From GCA-2401735 sp051252095 (lineage in GTDB: Bacteria; Pseudomonadota; Gammaproteobacteria; Burkholderiales; Methylophilaceae): a DNA stretch of 51,664 nucleotides. Location: assembly GCA_051252095.1 (NCBI GenBank), contig JBPOFK010000017.1, forward strand, positions 1-51,664. The letters run 5' to 3'. This document shows positions 12,826 through 21,430 of the stretch, one piece after another (the first letter of the stretch is position 1; every line of letters starts with the position of its first letter). The notes below the pieces were generated by a model that searched no databases, was not told the DNA's origin, and saw nothing but the letters and a program-made list of their open reading frames with translations. The position numbers and the translations under genes were made by a program.

Positions 12826-15465
12826 TTAGTTTTTAAGTTTTTGCTTTACCCAATTTTCAACACTATTTAGTGCTGTGGGTAGTTGGCTTGGATCAGAGCC
12901 GCCAGCCATGGCCATGTCAGGTTTGCCGCCGCCTTTGCCACCAACTTGTGATGCAACATGATTCACTAGGTCACCGGCCTTCAATTGTGAAACTAGATCT
13001 TTTGTGATGCCTGCGGCAATGCTGACTTTATCACCATTTACCGATGCAAGTACGATAGCAGCAGATTTAAGCTTATCTTTTAATTTATCCATTGTTTCGC
13101 GTAATGTGTTGGCATCCGCACCTTCCAATGTGGCTGCTAGTACTTTAATGCCAGCAACCTCCTTGGCTTGTGTCGCTAAATCATCACCTTGCGATGAAGC
13201 GAGTTTGGCTTTTGCTGCAGCGAGTTCACGGTCAAGTTTCTTCACTTGGTCAATGAGTCCAGTGACGCGACTAGGCACTTCAGTTGGCAATACCTTTAGT
13301 GTGCCCGCAACACCACCTAATGTTGCCTCCATCTCTTGCATGTAGCGTAGCGCATTATTTGCTGTGACTGCCTCCACGCGGCGAACACCAGCGGCAACCC
13401 CGCCTTCAGCTACTATGCTAAATAAGCCAATATCACCAGTACGCTTCACATGCGTGCCGCCACACAACTCGCATGATGAGCCTATGTTCAAAACACGGAC
13501 TTCATCGCCATATTTTTCACCAAACAGCATCATGGCACCTGTCTCTTTTGCAGCATCAATATTCATGACACGCGCTTGTGTCTCGATATTAGCAAAGATT
13601 TCTGTATTAACGATGCGTTCGACTTCACGAATTTCTTCGTTGCTCATTGGCGTATTGTGCAGGAAGTCAAAACGCGTTTTTTCGGTATCAACCAAGCTAC
13701 CTTTTTGCTGTACATGATCACCCAGCACTTCACGTAAGGCTTTGTGCATGAGGTGCGTTGCTGAGTGGTTGCGCATGGTTGCTGTACGGGCCTGCAGGTT
13801 GACTTTGGCACTCACTTGGTCACCCACTTTAATCACGCCTGTCTTAAGCGTACCATGATGACCAAAAACAGTTGCTTGTACTTTTTGCGTATCTTCAACT
13901 GCAAATAAGCCAGTGCTTGTTTTTAACTCACCGCTATCACCAATTTGACCGCCAGATTCGGCATAGAAGGGCGTATTGTCTAAGATAATCACACCTTGGT
14001 CGCCTTCAGAAAGGGATTCTACCGCCGTACCATCTTTATAAAGTGCTGTAATCTTACCGCTGCGTTCAAGATGGTCGTATCCATGGAAAGTGGTGGCAAT
14101 ACCATCGTATTCCAAATTAGCGGACATTTTAAACTTACCTGCGGCACGCGCTTGTTCTTTTTGATGTGCCATAGCATCTTCAAAGCCAGCAGTGTCAACA
14201 CTTATACCCCGTTCGCGGCAAATGTCAGCAGTTAAATCCAATGGAAAGCCGTATGTATCGTGGAGTTTGAAAGCAGTTTCACCGTTAAATTCATGCTTTG
14301 TATTGGTGAGCTCAGCTTCTAAAATCGCCATCCCATTTTCAATGGTTTCAAAGAAACGTTCTTCTTCTTGCTTTAACGTTGCACTGATGCGTTTTTGTTC
14401 TGATACGAGCTCAGGGTAAGCCTCACCCATCTCCGCCACTAGATCTGGCAGCATGTGGTAGAAGAATGCTTTGCGTGCACCAAGTTTATACCCATGACGA
14501 ATCGCGCGGCGGATAATGCGGCGTAGCACATAACCGCGTCCTTCATTACCTGGAATCACACCATCAGCGATGAGGAATGAGCAAGCACGTATATGGTCCG
14601 CTAGTACTTTTAGGCTTGGGCTACTTAAGTCTGTCGTCTTGGTTTCACGTCCAGCTGCACTGATTAGCTTTTGAAATAAGTCGATTTCATAATTGGCATG
14701 CACGCCTTGTAAAATCGCTGAAATACGCTCTAAACCCATACCTGTATCGACGCTTGGTTTTGGTAGTGGATGCATCACACCGGCTTCATCGCGATTAAAC
14801 TGCATGAATACGTTATTCCAAATTTCAATAAAGCGGTCACCATCTTCATCAGGGCTACCAGGCGGCCCACCTGGAATATGTTCACCATGATCATAGAAAA
14901 TTTCTGAGCATGGCCCACAAGGGCCTGTGTCACCCATCATCCAGAAATTATCAGAAGCGTAGCGAGTACCTTTGTTATCTCCAATGCGGATGATTTTTTC
15001 TGCAGGCAGGCCAATCTCGGTTAACCAGATATTATATGCTTCGTCATCTTCAGCGTACACGGTGACGAGCAGCTTCTCTTCGGGTAATTGGTATACTTTG
15101 GCCAACAACTCCCATGCGTATTTGATGGCATCTTGTTTAAAGTAGTCGCCAAAGCTGAAGTTGCCGAGCATCTCGAAAAACGTATGATGACGTGCGGTAT
15201 AGCCTACATTCTCAAGGTCGTTATGCTTACCTCCCGCACGTACGCATTTTTGGCTGGTGGTAGCGCGCGTATAAGGGCGTTTGTCAAAGCCTAAAAATAC
15301 ATCTTTAAATTGATTCATCCCTGCATTGGTGAAAAGCAGTGTCGGGTCATCATGTGGCACTAGTGAGCTAGACGCAACAGCAGTATGGCCTTTGGAGACA
15401 AAGAAGTCTAAAAAGGCTTTTCGTATTTCATTACTACTTGGATTTTTACTTAATTTAATCGTCAT
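12826..15465 (-). CDS. alaS: Alanyl-tRNA synthetase
   Basis: Charges tRNA-Ala. The class II catalytic domain is at the N-terminus (IRKAFLDFFVSKGHTAVASSSLVP, then TTSQKCVRAGGKHNDLENVG). The editing domain carries the zinc-binding motifs HSATHLMHKAL and CELCGGTHV that remove mischarged serine and glycine. The C-terminal C-Ala domain ends with VGGKGGGKPDMAMAGGSDP. The 879-aa length is normal. recX overlaps its start by 11 bp, and the order recA-recX-alaS-lysC on one strand is widespread in proteobacteria. No truncation or missing residue is apparent. Confidence 0.97.
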   Translation of the reverse strand: MTIKLSKNPSSNEIRKAFLDFFVSKGHTAVASSSLVPHDDPTLLFTNAGMNQFKDVFLGFDKRPYTRATTSQKCVRAGGKHNDLENVGYTARHHTFFEMLGNFSFGDYFKQDAIKYAWELLAKVYQLPEEKLLVTVYAEDDEAYNIWLTEIGLPAEKIIRIGDNKGTRYASDNFWMMGDTGPCGPCSEIFYDHGEHIPGGPPGSPDEDGDRFIEIWNNVFMQFNRDEAGVMHPLPKPSVDTGMGLERISAILQGVHANYEIDLFQKLISAAGRETKTTDLSSPSLKVLADHIRACSFLIADGVIPGNEGRGYVLRRIIRRAIRHGYKLGARKAFFYHMLPDLVAEMGEAYPELVSEQKRISATLKQEEERFFETIENGMAILEAELTNTKHEFNGETAFKLHDTYGFPLDLTADICRERGISVDTAGFEDAMAHQKEQARAAGKFKMSANLEYDGIATTFHGYDHLERSGKITALYKDGTAVESLSEGDQGVIILDNTPFYAESGGQIGDSGELKTSTGLFAVEDTQKVQATVFGHHGTLKTGVIKVGDQVSAKVNLQARTATMRNHSATHLMHKALREVLGDHVQQKGSLVDTEKTRFDFLHNTPMSNEEIREVERIVNTEIFANIETQARVMNIDAAKETGAMMLFGEKYGDEVRVLNIGSSCELCGGTHVKRTGDIGLFSIVAEGGVAAGVRRVEAVTANNALRYMQEMEATLGGVAGTLKVLPTEVPSRVTGLIDQVKKLDRELAAAKAKLASSQGDDLATQAKEVAGIKVLAATLEGADANTLRETMDKLKDKLKSAAIVLASVNGDKVSIAAGITKDLVSQLKAGDLVNHVASQVGGKGGGKPDMAMAGGSDPSQLPTALNSVENWVKQKLKN

Positions 15466-15940
15466 TATCTTGTTTGCTCAGTACTTTTTTTATCGTATCG
15501 AAACTAAAACCACGGCTTTGCAGAAATCTTGCTTGTTTTGCCCACTCGTTGCGACTGCTCGCAGGCTGTTTAAATTTTTTACACCAGACCGCTGTTGCAT
15601 TTTCTATTTCACTTCCTTGTACCTCTGCTACTGCATCCGCAATTAATTCGTCCGCAATTCCTTTTTCACGCAGCTCATGTGCAATCTTGGCACTACCGAA
15701 TTTTACTTTTCGTGCTCGCACAATTTGTTCGGTGAAACGTACATCAGATAACCAGCCACGTGCTTTAAAATCATTGAGTAGGGCAAGGATGTCATCAGAT
15801 TCTTCAGCATAAGCTTTGAGCTTTTGCCCAAGCTCTACTGCTGAATATTCGCGCTTACCTAAATACTCAAGCGCACGTTGTCGTAACGATTTATCTTGGC
15901 TGTTTTTCAGCTTATGCGTCACCTTCTTCACGTGGCGCAA
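15455..15940 (-). CDS. recX: RecX regulatory protein
   Basis: Binds RecA filaments and inhibits RecA recombinase and coprotease activity. The 161-aa protein shows the three-helix RecX repeats, with LRQRALEYLGKREYSAVELGQKL, FKARGWLSDVRFTEQIVRARKVKFGSAKIAHELREKGI and FLQSRGFSFDTIKKVL. The start is uncertain: TTG 15940 overlaps recA by 29 bp, and GTG at 15931 or 15922 would shorten the overlap; none has a strong ribosome site. Either way the gene is coupled to recA. It overlaps the alaS start by 11 bp at its end. Confidence 0.92.
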   Translation of the reverse strand: MRHVKKVTHKLKNSQDKSLRQRALEYLGKREYSAVELGQKLKAYAEESDDILALLNDFKARGWLSDVRFTEQIVRARKVKFGSAKIAHELREKGIADELIADAVAEVQGSEIENATAVWCKKFKQPASSRNEWAKQARFLQSRGFSFDTIKKVLSKQDNDD

Positions 15941-16943
15941 TCATTTCATCCAATAACACTTTTGAATTGCCGCGGATTTTTGCGTCAATTTCATTCGCAA
16001 TATCAGGATTCTCTTTTAAAAACTGGCGTGCATTGTCTTTACCTTGGCCAATTTTTTCACCATTATAGCTATACCAAGCACCCGCTTTTTCGACAAATTT
16101 AAGATTCACGCCTAATTCAACAATCTCACCTTCTCTGGAAATTCCTTCACCATAGAGAATGTCAAATTCGGCTTGTTTAAATGGCGGCGCAACTTTATTT
16201 TTAATGATTTTGACGCGTGTTTCCGCACCAACCACTTCATCAGCACGCTTGATTGCACCAGTTCGGCGAATATCTAAACGGACGGAAGCGTAAAATTTAA
16301 GTGCGTTACCGCCTGTTGTTGTTTCAGGGTTACCAAACATAACACCAATTTTCATACGAATTTGGTTAATAAAAATAACCAAGGTATTGGTCCGTTTGAT
16401 ATTCCCAGTCAGTTTACGTAATGCCTGACTCATTAATCGTGCTTGTAAGCCCATATGGCTATCACCCATGTCGCCTTCAATTTCAGCGCGTGGCGTTAAT
16501 GCAGCCACAGAGTCAACCACAACAATATCAACAGAACCAGAACGTACTAACATATCTGCAATCTCAAGGGCTTGCTCGCCTGTGTCAGGCTGAGAGATTA
16601 GCAGGTCAGGCACGTTGACGCCCAATTTAGCAGCATACTGTGGATCGAGTGCATGCTCTGCATCAATAAAAGCAGCTGTACCACCAATTTTTTGCATTTC
16701 TGCAATTACAGAAAGTGTTAGCGTTGTTTTACCTGATGATTCTGGGCCATAGACTTCAACAATTCGTCCGCGAGGTAACCCGCCAATACCTAATGCGATA
16801 TCCAAGCCGAGTGATCCCGTTGATACGGATTGGATGTCAGTATCAACATCATTATCACCCATGCGCATAATCGAGCCTTTTCCAAATTGTTTTTCAATTT
16901 GAGAGAGTGCTGCAGCGAGCGCTTTGCTTTTATTATCATCCAT
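15912..16943 (-). CDS. recA: Recombinase RecA
   Basis: Forms filaments on single-stranded DNA, exchanges strands, and activates self-cleavage of LexA-like proteins. Walker A GPESSGKT is at residues 66-73, the catalytic glutamate region PDTGEQALEI follows, and the L1/L2 loops include IEGDMGDSHMGLQARLMSQAL and NQIRMKIGVMFGNPETTTGG. The 343-aa length is typical and the acidic C-terminus (REEGDA) short. AAGG precedes ATG 16943. I see no CTGT-N8-ACAG LexA box in the upstream 200 bp, which is unusual for recA of this group. It is first in recA-recX-alaS-lysC. Confidence 0.98.
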   Translation of the reverse strand: MDDNKSKALAAALSQIEKQFGKGSIMRMGDNDVDTDIQSVSTGSLGLDIALGIGGLPRGRIVEVYGPESSGKTTLTLSVIAEMQKIGGTAAFIDAEHALDPQYAAKLGVNVPDLLISQPDTGEQALEIADMLVRSGSVDIVVVDSVAALTPRAEIEGDMGDSHMGLQARLMSQALRKLTGNIKRTNTLVIFINQIRMKIGVMFGNPETTTGGNALKFYASVRLDIRRTGAIKRADEVVGAETRVKIIKNKVAPPFKQAEFDILYGEGISREGEIVELGVNLKFVEKAGAWYSYNGEKIGQGKDNARQFLKENPDIANEIDAKIRGNSKVLLDEMIAPREEGDA

Positions 16944-17147
16944 CTGGTTTTTACCTTTTTAAGCTTCAATAAATTAACGTGTAATTATTTCATAGATTGC
17001 CTTATAAAGTAAGCGCCATCATTAGCGATAAAATGATTTATCAATAGTTGCTTTTTTATGGATTGAGTGTTCGATTTGTATTGTCAACCTAAACATGAAT
17101 AAGGCGTTAGCTATTACACAGGGGGAATAATATTTGGAGAGATTGCT

Positions 17148-17489
17148 ATGAAACTTGTAAGACTGCTTATTGCATCGCTGGCGATTAGTGCCGCGGCTGT
17201 TTCGACGGCACAAGCAAGAGACTCATTTAGTCTAGGTATCAATATTGGCGGCCATGGCCATCATCATGTGGTACGGACACATCGCTATGTGCCTGCATAT
17301 CATGGGTATTATGCTGCGCCTAGAGTCTACTACTCTGCGCCACGGGTTGTTTATTATAATGCGCCTGTACGTTATCGCCATTTTCAATCATTTGATTACA
17401 GAGGTGATAGAGGCTACTACAGAGGCCATGGTAAGAAGCATCGTCAGCGGCATGACAATAGCCACAGGCGACGTGACTATCGCAGATAA
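17148..17489 (+). CDS. Exported His/Tyr/Arg-rich small protein
   Basis: A 113-aa secreted protein of unknown function. Residues 1-23 form a clear Sec signal peptide ending VSTAQA. The mature part is rich in histidine, tyrosine and arginine (GGHGHHHVVRTHRYVP, repeated YYxAPRV units, and a C-terminus HRQRHDNSHRRRDYRR). Repeats of the kind YYAAPRVYYSAPRVVYYNAP suggest a low-complexity extended chain, perhaps metal- or surface-binding. GGAGAG precedes ATG 17148. It is a single-gene unit divergent from recA, with two terminators behind it. Similar exported proteins are common in beta-proteobacteria with no assigned role. Confidence 0.75.
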   Translation: MKLVRLLIASLAISAAAVSTAQARDSFSLGINIGGHGHHHVVRTHRYVPAYHGYYAAPRVYYSAPRVVYYNAPVRYRHFQSFDYRGDRGYYRGHGKKHRQRHDNSHRRRDYRR

Positions 17490-17504
17490 AACAGCGATAG
17501 TTTT
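17477..17504 (+). terminator. First hairpin terminator overlapping the stop of the exported protein gene
   Basis: CTATCGC and GCGATAG pair around a 10-nt loop, followed by TTTT; the stop codon lies in the loop. Confidence 0.6.
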
Positions 17505-17509
17505 AAGGG

Positions 17510-17549
17510 AGCTTAAGATTCGTTTTAATAATGAGTCTTAAGCTTTTTT
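17510..17549 (+). terminator. Second intrinsic terminator
   Basis: AGCTTAAGA/TCTTAAGCT is a 9-bp perfect stem with a 17-nt loop and six U residues. It also separates this gene from the convergent pncC. Confidence 0.75.
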
Positions 17550-17564
17550 GTTATTAGAAGTTTA

Positions 17565-18059
17565 TTACGTCAATTTGCTATCAATCATCGTAAGCAGGCC
17601 TTTGAGTAGCGTTGTAACTGCTAGCTGACGATTACCATGGCGATGACCAGAGAAGTGATGCGTTTCGGTCACTGTTTTTCCGCCTTTAAGCGCCCAAGCA
17701 AAACAGATTGTGCCAACAGGCTTGTCTTCTGAACCACCACTAGGTCCAGCTATACCAGTAATGCTGCCAGCAATATTGGCTTGGCTATGATTGATTGCGC
17801 TTAAGGCCATTTCCAATGCGGTTTCTTCGCTTACAGCGCCATATTTTTGTAGTGTTGTAGCAGAAACACCTAACATCTTCTGCTTAGCTTCATTGCTATA
17901 AGTAACAAAACCGCAGTCAAACCATGCAGAGCTGCCAGCAATCTCGGTGATGATTGATGAAGCCATCCCGCCCGTACATGATTCTGCTAAAGCAAGCATG
18001 TAGTGTCGTTTTAGTAATTCGCGACCTAGCTTTGTACTGAGTGACGTTAAAGAATCCAT
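17565..18059 (-). CDS. pncC: Nicotinamide-nucleotide amidase (CinA C-terminal type)
   Basis: Deamidates nicotinamide mononucleotide to nicotinate mononucleotide for NAD recycling. The 164-aa protein is a stand-alone CinA C-terminal domain with the family signatures LALAESCTGGMASSIITEIAGSS, GFVTYSNEAKQKMLGV and GSITGIAGPSGGSEDKPVGTICFAW. The Ser in AESCTGG is the expected nucleophile region. It overlaps pgpA by 13 bp and is last in the thiL-pgpA-pncC operon, an arrangement often found in beta-proteobacteria. Confidence 0.93.
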   Translation of the reverse strand: MDSLTSLSTKLGRELLKRHYMLALAESCTGGMASSIITEIAGSSAWFDCGFVTYSNEAKQKMLGVSATTLQKYGAVSEETALEMALSAINHSQANIAGSITGIAGPSGGSEDKPVGTICFAWALKGGKTVTETHHFSGHRHGNRQLAVTTLLKGLLTMIDSKLT

Positions 18060-18526
18060 AATATAATTTTTATCATTATCATGGCGTAGAATGCCGCGAG
18101 CAGATCATCAAACATGACACCAAAGCCGCCTTTGAGTTTGGCATCGCACCAACTAATGGGGAAAGGTTTCCAAATATCAAACAAACGAAATAATATGAAT
18201 GCAACTATCCACCATATCCAATCCATAGGTGTGATAGTAAGTACTAACATCATGGCAACTATTTCATCCCAAACGATGCTGCCGTGATCACTCATGCCCA
18301 GTAATTTGCCTGCGATATCACAAAAGTAGATGCCGATGAGGAAAGCAATTGTAATGATGATGAGCTGCATTGGAAAAGCTATGCTCGCCATCAGCCAATA
18401 GAGTGGTAAGCCCATTATTGTGCCAAATGTGCCGGGCGCTTTGGGAGCTAATCCACTGCCAAATCCTAACGCCATAAAGTTAGCAGGATGTTGAAACAAA
18501 AATTTGAAATCAGGCTTTCTAGGCAA
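18047..18526 (-). CDS. pgpA: Phosphatidylglycerophosphatase A
   Basis: Removes phosphate from phosphatidylglycerophosphate to give phosphatidylglycerol in the inner membrane. The signature GFGSGLAPKAPGTFGT lies near residues 21-36 and the conserved WDEIVAMM follows in the middle. Three to four membrane helices are predicted, and the length (159 aa) is typical. It overlaps thiL by 8 bp and pncC by 13 bp, so the three genes are tightly coupled. Confidence 0.94.
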   Translation of the reverse strand: MPRKPDFKFLFQHPANFMALGFGSGLAPKAPGTFGTIMGLPLYWLMASIAFPMQLIIITIAFLIGIYFCDIAGKLLGMSDHGSIVWDEIVAMMLVLTITPMDWIWWIVAFILFRLFDIWKPFPISWCDAKLKGGFGVMFDDLLAAFYAMIMIKIILWIL

Positions 18527-19490
18527 AATGATCGTACCCTAATTGCGATATATTCACAGGTTTATTTTTGTGCAAGACAGAAAGTTTTCCCGTTGTATTA
18601 ATGCGACCGATATGTGTTAAGGGGAGCTTCATTTTTTGCGCTAGCCATAATATTGCTTCTCGATGATTACGAGCGGCAGTAAAACAGAGCTCATAATCAT
18701 CACCACCGGCCAGTAAAGCTTTTCTTACAATCTCTTCTGATAACCATTGGCTAATCGGCGGGATGCAGGGAATGCTCTCTAATAGGATAATCGCGCCAAG
18801 CTTTTTTTTGTCTTTAGTTGATGCGGTGAGTATATGACCTAAATCAGCAAGAAGACCATCTGATATGTCAATGCAGCTCGTGGCTATATCTCTTAAAGCA
18901 ACACCGAGAGCAACACGAGGTAGTGGTGTGTTGAGCGCCTTTAGGCAAGTAAATAAGGTTTTATCTTCTAGCAAAAACTGTGGGTTTCTAATGCTAGCAA
19001 GTGCTAAAGCAGCGCTACCCAGCGCGCCACTTACCCAAATATCTTGATTTTCCTGTGCACCACTTCGCTGAAGTGCCTTCCCAGTAGGCACTTCGCCAAT
19101 AATTTGCACCCCAATATTTAAAGGTCCTTTAGTGGTATCTCCGCCAATTAAATCGATATTAAAGCTTTTTGCACAGGCAAAAAAACCACGTGAGAATTCT
19201 TTGAGCCAGTACTCAGAAACTTTAGGCAGTGTGAGCGTAAGTGTCGTCCATTTAGGTGTTGCACCCATTGCTGCCATATCGGATAAATTAACTGCCAAGG
19301 ACTTCCAACCAATATCATATGGTTCTGCATGACTGAAAAAGTGCGTGCCGACAACAGAAGCATCCGTTGAAATTGCAATTTGGCAACCAGCTGAAGTGCT
19401 GATTAGCGCAGCATCATCACCAATACCTAAATCAGTACTTGATGTTGCTCGGGTAAAGTATTTTTTGATGATGTCAAATTCAGTTGGCAT
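18519..19490 (-). CDS. thiL: Thiamine-monophosphate kinase
   Basis: Phosphorylates thiamine monophosphate to the active cofactor thiamine diphosphate. The N-terminal motif DLGIGDDAALI and the following STDASVVGTHFF, WKSLAVNLSDMAAMGATP and LIGGDTTKGP are the Mg-ATP and substrate-binding elements of the PurM/ThiL fold. DISDGLLADLGHI and GGDDYELCFTA appear in the C-terminal half. The 323-aa length is normal. It overlaps the VanZ-like gene upstream by 11 bp and pgpA downstream by 8 bp. Confidence 0.96.
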   Translation of the reverse strand: MPTEFDIIKKYFTRATSSTDLGIGDDAALISTSAGCQIAISTDASVVGTHFFSHAEPYDIGWKSLAVNLSDMAAMGATPKWTTLTLTLPKVSEYWLKEFSRGFFACAKSFNIDLIGGDTTKGPLNIGVQIIGEVPTGKALQRSGAQENQDIWVSGALGSAALALASIRNPQFLLEDKTLFTCLKALNTPLPRVALGVALRDIATSCIDISDGLLADLGHILTASTKDKKKLGAIILLESIPCIPPISQWLSEEIVRKALLAGGDDYELCFTAARNHREAILWLAQKMKLPLTHIGRINTTGKLSVLHKNKPVNISQLGYDHFA

Positions 19491-19869
19491 AAGATGATTT
19501 CATTTTGAAGTGGCTTGTTATCATTTTAATCACAAGTATGGCAAGTAAAATGCCAGCAATATCAGCAAACCAATCATAGATACTTGCAAACCGTGTGCTG
19601 GTAAAAACATCTTGTAAGATTTCAGTGGCCGCACCATAAAAAATAAGACCTAAGTAAAGCCATTTTTGATACTTGAAGTAAGATAAATAGCCAGCTATTG
19701 TTAGCATCGCAAACAAGCATGCGTGAATTATTTTATCTAGATGCGGAAAGCCTGGCAGCGTTCCGCTGTGCTCCATGAGTAATAATTGCATCACGATGGC
19801 AACCAAGCCCCAAAAAAAATAAGGAGCAATAGGTTTGATGTGCGTGTTAAAGGTGTTTATATTCATCAT
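19480..19869 (-). CDS. VanZ-like membrane protein
   Basis: A 129-aa protein with four predicted membrane helices and the VanZ-family pattern: FPHLDKIIHACLFAMLTIAGY, then AATEILQDVFTSTRFASIYDWFADIAGILLA. The Asp-His and Glu-Asp residues in these helices are conserved in the family; the general role is unclear (in VanZ, teicoplanin resistance). It starts with ATG ATG, either of which could be used. It overlaps thiL, so it heads the VanZ-thiL-pgpA-pncC unit. Confidence 0.85.
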   Translation of the reverse strand: MMNINTFNTHIKPIAPYFFWGLVAIVMQLLLMEHSGTLPGFPHLDKIIHACLFAMLTIAGYLSYFKYQKWLYLGLIFYGAATEILQDVFTSTRFASIYDWFADIAGILLAILVIKMITSHFKMKSSYAN

Positions 19870-19895
19870 GACTTAAGAGATTACCACTTTTTTAG

Positions 19896-20771
19896 CTATT
19901 GATAAGGATGTTGACGTATCCACTTTGTGGCAATCCACTTTTCGCCCTCACGCACGGGCTCACCACCATGCAGTGTGAGTGGGTCAACTGCGCCATCAGT
20001 GCTGCAATAAGAAAAGTATAATGCAGATCCTTTTTTGGGGTAGACGCTCAGGTTAATCTCGGGGAATATCGTTGCACCCCCAGCAATAGCGTTATTTAAA
20101 TACATGATAACAGTAATAATGCGTTGACCACCCTTTGCCATATTTGCATGACCGCCTTTACTAGTAGGGAAGTAGTCAAAATGTGGTTTGTACTCGCCAC
20201 CACTTGCATAGTTCAGTATTTGTATGCCTTCACCATGATCAACAGGCGTGCCTGTTATTTCACTAATTCGGGTTTCAATTTTTTTAACAAGTTCATTTTG
20301 CCCTAGCGTGAAATGGGTTCCTTGGCTTGTTCTAGCCTGATGGTTAATGCCTTTACCAGTCTTGTCATCGACGACGGTGGATTTAGTCAGAGTGTCTTTA
20401 GATAGTGTGCATAGTTCATCACACTCATCCTCAGTCATAAAGTGGTCTAACAGAACGATATCAGGGACAGTGCTGCGCATCATCACTTGCATTATTTGAC
20501 CGTCACTGGTTTGCAACTTATTTTCTAATTGGAACAGATAACTACTCTCATGTGGCTGTTTAGCCTGTAGCTGGCGCGTGATGATCTCTGTGGTGTCGTT
20601 GACGCTGGATTTAGGATGCTGGCTTGCCTCAAAAAGGTCTAAATTCAACGTGGCAGTTTGTTTTTCAATACCTGCTTCTATCATCACGTTGAGCATATCG
20701 GCTTTAATACAGCCAAGAGAAAAGTTGTCTTTTATCCATTTTTGCCATGATTGATCAAGAATGTATGTCAA
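19896..20771 (-). CDS. 2-oxoglutarate/Fe(II) prolyl 4-hydroxylase-like oxygenase
   Basis: A 291-aa protein whose C-terminal 190 residues form a P4Hc-type double-stranded beta-helix. The iron ligands are visible as His-x-Asp in YKPHFDYF and the distal His in PLTLHGGEPV. The Lys in EKWIATKWIR would bind 2-oxoglutarate. The N-terminal 100 residues (LDQSWQKWIKDNFSLGC and onward) form a separate helical domain of unknown role found in many proteobacterial members. Targets of bacterial homologs include translation factors, but the target here is not deducible. It lies between the VanZ-like gene and mog with short gaps. Confidence 0.88.
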   Translation of the reverse strand: MTYILDQSWQKWIKDNFSLGCIKADMLNVMIEAGIEKQTATLNLDLFEASQHPKSSVNDTTEIITRQLQAKQPHESSYLFQLENKLQTSDGQIMQVMMRSTVPDIVLLDHFMTEDECDELCTLSKDTLTKSTVVDDKTGKGINHQARTSQGTHFTLGQNELVKKIETRISEITGTPVDHGEGIQILNYASGGEYKPHFDYFPTSKGGHANMAKGGQRIITVIMYLNNAIAGGATIFPEINLSVYPKKGSALYFSYCSTDGAVDPLTLHGGEPVREGEKWIATKWIRQHPYQ

Positions 20772-20783
20772 AATAATGACTCA

Positions 20784-21359
20784 CTATTTCTTTTTAGGAC
20801 GAAAGGCTTTGACAATACTTTCGTCAGTTTCGATGCGCGGCGCGCCAATTAAATCTAGACAATAAGGCACGGCAGCAAAAATGCCATGTACGATGCTATT
20901 GCCGTTATCATCTTTTAAACCTTCAAGCGTCTGCGCAATCGCCTTAGGTTGACCAGGTAAATTGATAATGAGGCACTGTTTGCGAATAACGGCTACCTGA
21001 CGCGACAAGATTGCGGTGGGCACAAAATGAAGGCTAATTTGTCGCATTTGCTCACCAAAGCCTGGCATCGTTTTATCAGCAACAGCTAAGGTTGCTTCTG
21101 GTGTAACATCACGTAAAGCAGGACCAGTGCCGCCAGTGGTGAGAATTAAATGGCACTGCTGATTGTCGACCAAATTAATGAGTGTATTCGCAATAGTGGC
21201 TTGATCATCAGCAATTAATTGCTCCTCTATAACAAAGGGGGTAACGAGTGCGCTATTTAGCCAAGCCCGTAGACTTGGAATTCCCTTGTCTTCATAGATG
21301 CCTTGGGATGCGCGGTCACTAATTGAAACTAAGCCAATTTTAATTTTTTCGGTTTGCAT
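20784..21359 (-). CDS. mog: Molybdopterin adenylyltransferase
   Basis: Adenylates molybdopterin before molybdenum insertion. The MoaB/Mog fold is shown by KIGLVSISDRASQGIYEDKG, LILTTGGTGPALRDVTPEAT and INLPGQPKAIAQTLEGL. The 191-aa length and the C-terminal LIGAPRIETDE match the Mog type rather than the shorter MoaB type. No other molybdenum cofactor gene lies in the window. It is 12 bp upstream of the oxygenase gene and divergent from the PDZ protein gene. Confidence 0.9.
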   Translation of the reverse strand: MQTEKIKIGLVSISDRASQGIYEDKGIPSLRAWLNSALVTPFVIEEQLIADDQATIANTLINLVDNQQCHLILTTGGTGPALRDVTPEATLAVADKTMPGFGEQMRQISLHFVPTAILSRQVAVIRKQCLIINLPGQPKAIAQTLEGLKDDNGNSIVHGIFAAVPYCLDLIGAPRIETDESIVKAFRPKKK

Positions 21360-21430
21360 GCGAATTGTTTGTTTAAAATGATGTCTATTGAGTAGCTATA
21401 AATTATAACGTTAAAGATTAAGGACTTGTA

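Noticed and set aside
17245..17541. A 98-aa frame overlapping the exported His/Tyr-rich protein
   Set aside because: It is a shifted reading of the same repeats, begins inside the real gene without a ribosome site, and its methionine/isoleucine-rich sequence looks non-biological.
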